Positions 41,501 to 53,500 of a stretch of DNA of 64,000 nt are shown one piece after another. The stretch comes from Limnomonas spitsbergensis. Its lineage: Eukaryota; Chlorophyta; Chlorophyceae; Chlamydomonadales. The notes under the pieces are model-generated. The model was not told where the DNA came from. It made no database searches and saw only the letters and a list, made by a program, of their open reading frames with translations. A program made the position numbers and the translations under genes. Location: NCBI GenBank assembly GCA_037349105.1, contig JAYJMM010000120.1:3121001-3185000 (forward strand), read 5' to 3'. How positions within the stretch are numbered: position 1 is the stretch's first letter; every line of letters starts with the position of its first letter.

Positions 41501-44500
41501 GCCCTTTGCTTGACTTCTGATTACAAATGAATTCTAGAGCATTAAAGCAAAGTAGCAATGCCCTCAAGCGAAGCTGTTGTTTTAAATCTAAAATGGTCAG
41601 GTACCTACCTTGCAGATTTTCGGCTACTTTGGGGTTTCAACAGTTTGAGGGCCCCTGCATTCTCTGTGACGAGGGTGTGAGGCGTGTGTATGTGAGGCGA
41701 GCGTCTAGGAGCGCTGGGCTGAAGTCACAAGATCAACGCAACCACGCAAAGCCTACTTCAAAGGGGCCAGGCAGAGCGAGCCGGTCTCTGGGTTAGCAAG
41801 TCTCCTCGCCGTGCAGGCACACAGATCTGTCTGTGTTTCTTCCACTCGACTCAGCTACCTGTCAGCGACACTCTGACCTCTGGCTGGAGCCCAGGTGGTG
41901 GCCAGCCAAACTGCCTTGGGCATCAGTGGTAGGCCGGTCCTGCTTTGTTCTCAATCGGGCCTTTGGCGGCCGCAGGGCAGCCTGACGAAGTTGGACTCGT
42001 AGCTGTAAAAATAAACACTGGGATCTGGCGGTCCATCACCCCTGCCAACCGCTTGACAACCGACCGCTTGCCAACTGCTTGCCAACCGCTTGCCTGACCG
42101 ACAGGTGAGGGACAGCATGCTGCTCCTTTCCGCGGTGGGGAGCGCGCTCATTGTGGCCAGCAAGGAGATGCTGCTCTTCATGACCCGCTTGGAGAACAGC
42201 CCCGTGCTGTGTGCATATGGGCTGGAAAGGTAGGCGGTTGCTGATTTTCGCTTTCAAGTACTTCGTATTTTAAGTATTTAGTATTTTAGTATTTAGTATT
42301 TAATGTGTGCACCGGATGGTCTGTCTACTGCGGTATAGAGGGGCTGCTGGGCAGCCACCGTGATGGAGAGTGAACCTTGACCGGCCTAAGGCCGTTGGTC
42401 TTAGTAGCTGGGCTTGCTGCACCTGGCCCCCACGGCCGTGGGCTGTGATGTAGCTGGGCTTGCTGCACCTGGCCCCCACGGCCGTGGGCTGTGATGTAGC
42501 TGGGCTTGCTGCACCTGGCCCCCACGGCCGTGGGCTGTGATGTAGCTGGGCTTGCTGCACCAGGCCCCCACGGCCGTGGGCTGTGATGTGGCTTGTGGCT
42601 AAAACAACCTTGATGTAAGTAGGGGCGTTAAACCCCTTTTATTTTGCCTTGATGGAACATTGAAGGAGTTTCCACCGACTCGCCCAAACAGTCTTCCGGG
42701 CGCTTGCATCGATGCTGCATCAACAGCATCCGTAGATAAGCCAGAGGACTAGATATCAGAGCGACGCACCCTGCTGTCCCAATGCAGGATGGGATGCACC
42801 TGGTCGGACCAGCGCACCATGCCCTCTCCTTCCTACGTCCGGCCCCCGGGCGGTCTAGCTGTGGCCGGTCCATGGTGGGACAGTGAAAGGCCTGACTCGC
42901 CTGCCTGTGGATCCACGCTCGCTATGGCGGCGGAAGCTGGGGCCTCCCGGCGGGAACTAGAAGGCAACACCTCCCAGCAGGACCGGTCCTCACGGCTGCA
43001 GATGCTGCAGCTTCCGTCGAAGACAGCGCCAGCTGGTCAGGGCGCGGCGGCGGGCAGCTACGGCCAGCTTCCGCTATGGCGGCGGCACGGGTGCTCGCAC
43101 ATAGCTGTGCCGCATTTGCTGAGGGAAAAGGAGAGGTGTGATGGGAGGGGGCAGACGGGGGTTGAGGCGAAGCAGTGTGCGGGACTTGCAGATCTATGTC
43201 ACACAGATAAATGCAGATCTGTAGATCCTCGTCTTACAAATCTAAGTAGATCCAAGTCATGGAGGCACGCAGATCCATGCCATTTAGATCCAAGTCATGG
43301 GGGTTGCAGATCCATGCCATTGAGATCCATGCCATTGAGATCTATGTCCATTACATCCATGTCAGGTAGATCCATGCAGATCCATGTGATGCAGATCCTT
43401 GCAGATCCCTGTCCTACTGATCTGTGTCTCTGATTGATTGAGTGTTATTTCATGGAGGACACTGACTCACTTGCTTTGTTTTGTTGCAACATAAAATTGG
43501 TTGGTGTTGCCACAGATAAGAGAAGATCCCCCTTTCCCCCCTGTTTGTTTTCAGGCTCCTCATGAGCCCCTCTGGCCTGTTTTAGACTGTTACACTGATT
43601 TCTGAATCGTCTCTCCCCCTTTTTCTCCTTGTTCTTCTTCAGACTCCTCATGAGCCCCTCCGGCCTGCTTGTGAACCGTTACGGCTACTCCCCTCTCAGC
43701 CTGGAGTGGGACTTATGGCTAGATCCAGCAGCACCTGCAGAGCTGGCCGGGGCAAACGTGGACCACGGCTCTGCAGCGCACCTCGTGCAACAGGTGAAGG
43801 AGGGAGAGGGGGGAGATGAGCCAGGGCTATGCAGGACACCTGGTGCAACAAGTGTGGGAGTGACAGGGGAAATGTGCACCATGGTTGAGCAGCGCATCTG
43901 GTGCAACATGTGAAGGCCGGACAGGGGGAAGGTGAGCCAGGGCTCAGCAATACACCTGGTGCAACAAGTGAGAGAGTGACGGGGGGAATGTGCGCCACGG
44001 TTGAGCAGCGCATCTGGTGCAACATGTGAAGGCCGGACAGGGGGAAGGTGAGCCAGGGCTCAGCAATACACCTGGTGCAACAAGTGAGAGAGTGACGGGG
44101 GGAATGTGCACCATGGTTGAGCAGCGCATCTGGTGCAACATGTGAAGGCCGGACAGGGGGAAGGTGAGCCAGGGCTCAGCAATACACCTGGTGCAACAAG
44201 TGAGAGAGTGACGGGGGGAATGTGCGCCACGGTTGAGCAGCGCATCTGGTGCAACATGTGAAGGCCGGACAGGGGGAAGGTGAGCCAGGGCTCAGCAATA
44301 CACCTGGTGCAACAAGTGAGAGAGTGACGGGGGGAATGTGCGCCACGGTTGAGCAGCGCATCTGGTGCAACATGTGAAGGCCGGACAGGGGGAAGGTGAG
44401 CCAGGGCTCAGCAATACACCTGGTGCAACAAGTGAGAGAGTGACGGGGGGAATGTGCGCCACGGTTGAGCATCACATCTGGTGCAACATGTGAAGGCCGG

Positions 44501-47500
44501 ACAGGGGGAAGGTGAGCCAGGGCTCAGCAATACACCTGGTGCAACAAGTGAGAGAGTGACGGGGGGAATGTGCACCACGGTTGAGCATCACATCTGGTGC
44601 AACATGTGAAGGCCGGACAGGGGGAAGGTGAGCCAGGGCTCAGCAATACACCTGGTGCAACAAGTGAGAGAGTGACGGGGGGAATGTGCACCACGGTTGA
44701 GCAGCGCATCTGGTGCAAAACGAGGTGAGCATTCTGCCCTCCGTGGTGGAGGTTTCTATGGAAGGAGCGGCGGATGAATTTGTCGCATAACGTACTGGTG
44801 TGATGGACTGGTTCTGGGGAGAGGCAAGAAGCGAGGGTTAGAGGGAGAGATGGAGAGATGTGACAGCTATCAAGATATTGGATGTTCGCGTTGTCTCATC
44901 CAAGATGGCTGCGGCACAGACCCCACGTTTGCAGTGTGTCCGTGAGAGGCAGCGCTGGGGCTTATCTTCTGCACTCAAGGCTTCATTCCCAGGCCACTGT
45001 CTCGTGCTTGTTTGTTAGTTGCTGGCCTAGGGGGTCACTGGTTTTTGATCGTTGTCCTAGCGTCTCAAGTGCCTGTACTGATTTTGAGTACATGTCCCAG
45101 CCATAATTGCACTTGCGGCCCACATCCTCTTAACAGGTCCTTGCCACACCTCCAAGGACAATGACGCCAGATGCCAAGTGTTGCAAAATCTTGGGAAATC
45201 TTAATCTTCTGCTCCTCATGGTCTTCTTGAAAAAACACAAGCAGAGCATGCGAAATGTTATGGCAATTTTCTGCTGCTTAATCTTATGGTATCTTTTTAC
45301 CGTTCTCTGTTCTCCCTGCTCCTGCTGCCTCGACTTTCGAAAAAATCTGATGGGCGGATCTAGGACAGGGCCAAGAGCACTGTCTGTGCTCCCACTGAGG
45401 CCTTCCATGCTCAGGTCTTGATGGTCTCTTCCGATACTTCGGCCCTTACCACGGCGCCAAAACTATGGACTGTGTTAAACAGTGTTAAATTAAGCCGTCA
45501 TTCGCCGTGTTCAAATGTGTCTAGTCAAGCCGTTGAGCAGTTTTCAACAATGTTTCCAGGTGTGAAGCCGTGTTCAGCCATGTTGAGGTACACCTCGTAT
45601 ACGGTAATAGTGTGAAGCATTTTCAAACAGTTTTAAACAGTGTGAAGCAGTGTTGAACCGTGTGAGAACTGTATTAAACGGTATGAAGCAAGTGTTAACC
45701 AGCGTCACACTGTGTCAATCCATATATAACTTTGTTAATTATTGTGAAGCAGTGTTAAGCACCGTCAAAACAGTGCGAAGCATTATTAAGAAGTGCAAAG
45801 CATTATTAAGAAGTGCGAATACATTTGTAAAGCAGTGTTAAACAGTATGAAACTGTGTTCAGTGGTCTTCAGCTGTGTCAAAGCATGTTCATCAGTATAA
45901 TTGTATGAAGTATGATCTTAAAGTACGGTATGATGTTAAAAAAAGTATGATACTAAAAGTATGGTGTAAAAAGTATGGTGTAAAAAGTATGGTTTTAAAA
46001 GTGTGATGTTAAATGACCATGTGTTAAGGAGTGTGATACATAGTTTGGCAATGTTCAGTGTGACTGCGTTACACACATACACACAGTGTTTGAACATCAA
46101 CGCTGGTATTTCCCCCTCTGCTGCTATGCAGGCTCTCTTCATGATGCTCAACTGCCACAGAATCGCCCGCTCTCTTGGTCGGCGCCACAACGCAAGCTCC
46201 GGCATCACGCCCCTCCAGTGGCTAGACCAGTTCGGCACCAGCCTCAATTGCGGCTCGGGCCTCAAGCTCCCCGACCGGCCCCTCCCACTGCACTGCTTTG
46301 CTGCGCCCGAGGACCGGAGCATGACGGCGTACGAGGAGGACGGGGAGGCCTGCCCCTCGCTGCAGTCCTACCTGGAGATCCAAGTGGAGGATCTGAGGGT
46401 GTCAGTGTGTGGCGAGCTGCACACGGAGGCCCAAAAAGGAGGGTTCGCCTGCCGGCTGAGGCTCATAGGCAACGCAATGTCGCGGCCCCCACTGCACCTG
46501 GGCGCCCTTCAGCAAGTGCTGGGCAGCGACGCGTCGGAGTGCAGCAGCTACCAGGCGAGGACGGAAGAGGACTGCGGCGGCAGCGGCGGCGGCGGCTTGG
46601 CGGCGGGGAAGGGCGGGACCAAGCCCACTCGGCTGTATCCCGTGCACCACAACGTCGAGACATCGCTGCTGGTTTTGGATGTGGGTGGCGGCGCTGCTGA
46701 TGCAGCAGCGTGGGAGGGTGATTCGTGTCCAATGTTTTAGTCCAGCGAAGCACGACAAATATGGATCAATGAATGATATGCTTGGAGGCGCGAGCGAAGC
46801 GTTGTTATTGATGTTCCATGTGCCCCGGAACCGTTCAGCTGGGGCGCTGGATACTGTAGGGCAGTGGCAAAAAATGCACCTTCTTGGGCACTCTAACAAA
46901 AGGGCGGCGGTAGAAAAAGCACGAGCTTGGGCACTAAATAAGTTTTGGGGCAGTGGCGAAAAAATGCAGCTAGGGCAGTGGACAAAAAATAAATGGGGCG
47001 GTGGCAGAAAGAGCAGTGTGCCCCCCATAGTCTGGCTATGAGCACCCAAGCACTTGCCAGTGGCGCAGGAGGGCACTCCGGAGGGGCCAGTAAGGGGGTG
47101 TCCGACGGATGTTGCGGGGGTGAGCGGCGTGTTGTGAGCACTTGAGCCCCAGCAGAGACTAACGCTGTTCTCAGTTGTCGCATGTTGTCCCTTGTTTATG
47201 TGTAATTGATGTAGATCAGTAATCTGACTATGACGTCCCTGCTTTATATCAAGTACACGTTCACAGGGGAATTATAATTAGTATGATTATGATTAGGAAT
47301 GACTCCCCGTGTCTTGCTGTGCATGTTCAGAGCTTGTTCATCAGTATGGTCTTATATTTCTGTCATAAGACTGTAAGGGTTGCGTAAAAACGTATAATTG
47401 CTTCAAGATCCTGCTGCGTGTATCTTTTTTTGCAGGTGTACCGCCGAGGCGTTTTCGGTGGCCGGACGCTGGCCCGCTCAGTCCTCTCCCTGGGCCCCCT

Positions 47501-50500
47501 GATGCAGCGCATGGCCGCCTCGGGCTCCAAAACAGAGCTGCGGGTCCACTTGTTTAAGGGCCTCCATGTGGTACCCACACAGTGCGATGCTCAGCCGGCT
47601 GCCGATGGGAATGGTGCGGATAGTCATGCAGGCAGTGCTGAGGCCAGGGGGAGTCGGGAGTTAAGACGAGTGAGCGAAGATGGCGATGTCGAGCTCGGGA
47701 TCCTGTTCGGCGACCATGCGCCTGGGTTCCTGCCAGGGCAGGTTCCGGCGGTGGGGTTCAACGGCGCGATGCAGCCTCCGAGCGGCTCAGAAGCCATGCT
47801 GCGCACGGCTGCCGCCGCCGCCAGCGCGGCGCCGGAGGATGCCACCCCCCCCGCCGCGCTCGGCATCCGGGAAATAGCAGAGGCCGAACGGCGCGGGCTG
47901 GGGAGCGCGGACCTGGGCGACGGCAGCAAACTGCGCCCTCCCCGCTTTGGCAGCCGTATTCTCCTCTCTCGAGGCAGGCGCGGTCTCAACCAGGCCGCCG
48001 CTGCGGCCGCCGCGGCCGCAGCAGACTACGACAGCGGGGACGATATCGGAGACCCCTTCGATGCCTTCTCGGCTGCCAGCTCGGAGGAGACGTTTTTCTC
48101 AGAGGGCAGTAATAGGCAGGTAAAGCTGCTGCTGCTGCTGTTGCTGCAGTAGGGCTCAGGTAAAGCTGCTGCTGCTGCTGCTGCTGCCGCCGCAGTAGGG
48201 CTCAGGTCAAGCTGCTGTGGCTGCGGCGGTTGCCGCACTAGGGCCCATGTCAAGCTGCTGCTGCTGCTGCTGCCGCAGTAGGGCCCAGGTGACAAGCGCA
48301 GTGGGATGTGCTTTCAGTAGTTTGATGGGATCCCTGATGCTGCTGGGACTGCTGACACTGCTGGGACTGCTGGCACTGCTGGTACTGCTGGGGCTGCTGG
48401 CACTACTAGTGCTGCTGGTACTGCTGGGCTGCTGAGGCTGCTGGGCCCTGATCATACTCGTGGATGGGAGGGTGATCTTCGACGTGGGAGGCATCCAGTA
48501 GTCTGACGTGGCGAAAAGCTGTCGCTGCTGGTTCCTACCAGGTGCCTCCGCCTGCATCTGTCAGTTTTCACGCCTGCCCGTCTATTTTTACCAAGCAAGT
48601 GCCCTCTACCCAGCCGTCATCCTCACGGTACCTCTTCACACCTCCTCACACTCTTTACACTCTTTACACTCACCCCTGATCCACCCTGGTCTGGACCCAG
48701 CTTGGTTTCCCAGGCCAGCCGGTCGGCTCTCTGAGGATCGCGAGCTTCTCGGAGCGCGTGCCGGCTGCCGGCTCGATGCGCAACTCGGTGCAGCTCACGC
48801 TGGTGCTGCGTCGGAAATCGGTGTTGGAGGCTGCTGGGAGGATGCCTGGGCTCGGTCTCAAGGCGGCACAGGTGAGATTTGTACGTGGAGGGGATGGCAG
48901 CACATAGGCTGTGCATGGCTGTGCATGGCTGGCTGGCTGGCTGGCTGGCTGTGCATGGTTGTGCATGCATGGGCTCTAGCCGGCAGTGGTGCAGGTGAGG
49001 GGTTGAGGTGACACGGGTTACTGCATGATGTGACACAAGTGAGGGTTTTGAGGTGACACAGGTGAGGGTCCTGAGGGGACAAGAAAAAAATGACTTAGGT
49101 CTGAGGTGACGTGGTTGATAGAAATGTGTGGAATGGGGTGGCAGCTGATGTAGGGGCTGAGCCGCTGAGGTGGCATGTGCTTAGGTCTGAGTTGGCAGGA
49201 TGGATCGACCACCCCGTCCTGTGGAATTGGGTGGCGGCCAATGTAGGGGCTGAAGCTTGAGGTGGATTGTGCCCAGTTGCGAGGCAGGATGGGCATTCAT
49301 CGGGGGCAAACACAAGCTGGTTTTGCTTAGCTATCGTGATGCGACCTAGCTGACAAGATCGATGACATCTACGGATGAAGCGGAAGTTTTCTGGCTGCCA
49401 CCACATGGTGTGCCTACAAGTTACCTGCCCTGCCCTGAAGAGCTGTATTGCCCCGTTGGATGCCACCACATGGTGTGCCATTAGAGCTTTATTGCAATGC
49501 TGGATGCCACCACAAGGTTTGCTCTTATCGCTTTATTGCCATGCTGGATGCCTCCACGCGGCAATCCCGTCCCTTGCCTACCCCCGCCTCAGAGCTGCAT
49601 CGCCATGCTGGCTGCTCCCGGTGGGCTGTACCTGGATGTGAAGAGCGGGTACTCGACGCCGCAGCACCTCAAGTGGTTTGCATCTACACTGGCAGGCATC
49701 GGGGTGCATGTCAAGGTGCGGCATGCCGTGATCCAGTTTCTGATGTTGTTTAGACTTAAAAGCTGGAAGGCATTTTGGTGCATGCCAAGGTAGAGGCATG
49801 GGATTATCAAGGTTCGGACTTTGTTAACAGATCGATGCTGGCAGGCAGCGGGGTACATGTCAAGGTAGAGGCATGGGATTATCAAGGTTCGGACTTTCTT
49901 AACAGATCGATGCTGGCAGGCAGCGGGGTACTGTCAGGGTAGAGGCATGGGATCATCAAGGTTCGGACTTTGCTAACAGATCGATGCTGGCAGGCATCGG
50001 GGCGCATGTCAAGGTAGAGGCATGGGATTAGTTAGGTTCGGACTTTGCTAACAGATCGATGCTGGCAGGCATCGGGGCGCATGTCAAGGTAGAGGCATGG
50101 GATCATCAAGGCTCGGACTTTGCTAACAGATCGATGCTGGCAGGCATCGGGGCGCATGTCAAGGTAGAGGCATGGGATTAGTTAGGTTCGGACTTTGCTA
50201 ACAGATCGATGCTGGCAGGCAGCGGGGAACATGTCAAGGTAGAGGCATGGGATCATCAAGGCTCGGACTTTGCTAACAGATCGTTGCTGGCAGGCATCGG
50301 GGAACATGTCAAGGTAGAGGCATGGGATCATCAAGGCTCGGACTTTGCTAACAGATCGTTGCTGGCAGGCATCGGGGAACATGTCAAGGTAGAGGCTTGG
50401 GATTAGTTAGGTTCGGACTTTGCTAACAGATCGATGCTGGCAGGCAGCGGGGAACATGTCAAGGTAGAGGCATGGGATTAGTTAGGCTCGGACTTTGCTA

Positions 50501-53500
50501 ACAGATCGTTGCTGGCAGGCATCGGGGAACATGTCAAGGTAGAGGCATGGGATCATCAAGGCTCGGACTTTGCTAACAGATCGTTGCTGGCAGGCATCGG
50601 GGAACATGTCAAGGTAGAGGCATGGGATCATCAAGGCTCGGACTTTGCTAACAGATCGTTGCTGGCAGGCATCGGGGCGCATGTCAAGGTAGAGGCATGG
50701 GATTAGTTAGGTTCGGACTTTGTTAACAGATCGATGCTTGCAGGCAGCGGGGTACATGTCATGGTTGAGGCATGGGATAATAAAGGTTCGGACGTTGTTT
50801 ACAGACCGATGCTGGCAGGCAGCGGGGCGCATGTCAAGGTTGAGGCATGGGATTATCAAGGTTCGGAGTTCGGACTTTGTTTAAAGATCGATGCTGGCAG
50901 GCAGCGGGGTGCATGTCAAGTTGAACATGCCTATGCTTGTGTTTCAGGATGTGCCGTGTTGTGAGGTTGAAATTCTTGGATCGCGGCCTCCACCCGGCTG
51001 GCTCTTTTTTGCACATTGTTTCCACTCTGTCGACCTTGGGGCATGTTTCAAAAGGTCTAGGCAGAGGGAACCGGGAGGAAGCCTAGGATAGGAAGCATCA
51101 AATCAGAAGGCTAAATCTGTATCTCCCCTCTCCTCTGAACCACACAACACTGGCCTAAGGCGGTTGGCTGTCTGCAGCTTCGCACCGGCTAAGGTTTTGT
51201 TTACCTTAACCCTTAACCCTAAACCCACATTGCACTTGCCCTTCTGGGGATGTGCAGCTACGTGCCCTCTCAAAGCTGGCTGGATCCTCTCAGATCTAGA
51301 CTGCTCCTACCATGCAGGGTCTGTGCCCTCTCAGATCAACTTCGCTGACCCACTTTGCACTTGCTGTACGGACCTTACGCAGTTTTGCGTCCGCTCATAA
51401 CAACTTCTCAAACCTCGGTTGTGCTTGCCCTACAGGCATTTTCCAGCCTCGTACCCTCTCATATCAACTTATATGACCCATATTGCTCTTGCTCATAAGA
51501 CCATCTGTAGTTCCGTGTCCACTCATATGAAATTTAAACCCCACGTTGCACTTACTCTTCAGACCCCCCGTAGTTTTGTGTCACCTTGACTCAACTTCTC
51601 AAATCCACGTTGCACTTGCTCTGTCTGACGATCTGCAGCTTCATACCCTCTCAGAGCATATTATGTGACCCACATTACTCTTGCTCTCCAGACCCTCTGA
51701 AGTTCTGTATTGCCTCAAAACAACCTTCAAAACCACATTGCACTTGCTCCACTGGCCTTCTCTTTTTTTGTCACCTCGTATCAACCTTCAAATCCACATT
51801 GCGCTTGCTCCTCCGAACCTCTGCAGTTCTGTGTCACCTCGGATGGACGTCTCAAATCGATGTTGCTTTTGCTCTGCAGGCAATCTGCTGCTTCATCTCA
51901 CTCACAGATCAACTTCGCTGACCCACATTGCCCTTGCTCTTCAGAACATCTGTAGTTCTGTTCAGCTCATATTGACTTTTAAATCCACATTGCACTTGCT
52001 CTGCAGGCGACATGCAACTTTGCGTCACCTAGAATTGACCTCTGAAATCCACGTCGCACTTGCTGTGCAGGCGATCTGCAGCTTCATGCCCTCTCAGATC
52101 GACTTCTGTGACCACTATTACCCTTGCTCTTCAAAGCATCTGTTGTTCTGTTTCAGCTTATATCGATTTTCAAATCCATATTGCACTTGCTGTGCAGGCG
52201 ATCTGCAGCTTCATGCCCTCTCAGATCGACTTCTGTGACCAATACTGCCCTTGCTCTTCAAAGCATCTGTTGTTCTGTTTCAGCTTATATCGATTTTCAA
52301 ATCCATACTGCACTTGCTGTGCAGGCGATCTGCAGCTTCATGCCCTCTCAGATCGACGTCTGTGACCACTATTACCCTTGCTCTTCAAAGCATCTGTTGT
52401 TCTGTTTCAGCTTATATCGATTTTCAAATCCATATTGCACTTGCTGTGCAGGCGATCTGCAGCTTCATGCCCTCTCAGATCGACGTCTGTGGCCACTATT
52501 ACCCTTGCTCTTCAAAGCATCTGTTGTTCTGTTTCAGCTTATATCGATTTTCAAATCCATACTGCACTTGCTCTGCAGGCGATCTGCAGCTTCATGCCCT
52601 CTCAGATCGACGTCTGTGACCACTATTACCCTTGCTCTTCAAAGCATCTGTTGTTCTGTTTCAGCTTATATCGATTTTCAAATCCATATTGCACTTGCTC
52701 TGCAGGCGATCTGCAGCTTCATGCCCTCTCAGATCGACTTCTCCAACCTAACCGACACGCGTCCGTTCGGTGGCTGCGACCCAAAGCAAGCCGCAGGGCT
52801 CATGAACGCCGGCCAGGACGCCGCCAAGAAGAGCGCCCCCATGGCAGCGGTGGAGCAATCTGCCCCCAGCCACCTGGTCAACCCTGTCGGAGCTTCATCG
52901 ATCGAGCACTCCGCCCCCAGCCACTCGGTTGACCCCTCGAGGGCAATGAGCCTCGCACTGTTCCCTGCTCCTAGTCATGGACTGGGTGGCCCAACGAGGG
53001 CGAGCCCCGCTGTGTGCCCTGAGGGGCAGGGCGAGTCCTGCGCGTCACATCTAGTGATCGGGGACATCCGATCGGCATCCGATGTGTCGGCTGCGGCGTC
53101 GGTCAGAGTCGGAGAGATTTCGTGCTCTTCTGAGACCCATGCTGCCCCCCCCCAAGCCTCTGCTTTGGCTCCTCTTGCCCCTCTCGACCCCTCTGGCGGT
53201 CCGGCATTTGACTCCCTGTCTTTCTTCCACGGACTTAATGGCTTGGAGCTGGCGTGTGAAAGTAACCGGGTGCCGCGCGGGACGTGCGTGCTTTTTAACG
53301 GAGCGTCGCTGCTGTTGGAGGATGCAAACGACTTGCTGGCGGGTGAGAGGGAGGGGGGTTGGTTAGGGGCATGAGGAGTGTCTGCACTCGGATCTGGATC
53401 GATGCGATTGAGTGGAGCATTGCTGATGGGTGAGAGGGAGGGAGGTTTGTTAGGGGCTTGTGGAGGGTCTGCACTCAGCTGTGGATAGGTGTGTGTGTGG

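Noticed and set aside
49800..50940. CRISPR-like regular repeats
   Set aside because: Units are contiguous without unique spacers and derive from the neighbouring exon; the DNA is eukaryotic.
52124..53374. 416-codon ORF starting in the repeat array
   Set aside because: Only its 3' half (from 52706) is exon 12; the rest is open acceptor-copy sequence.
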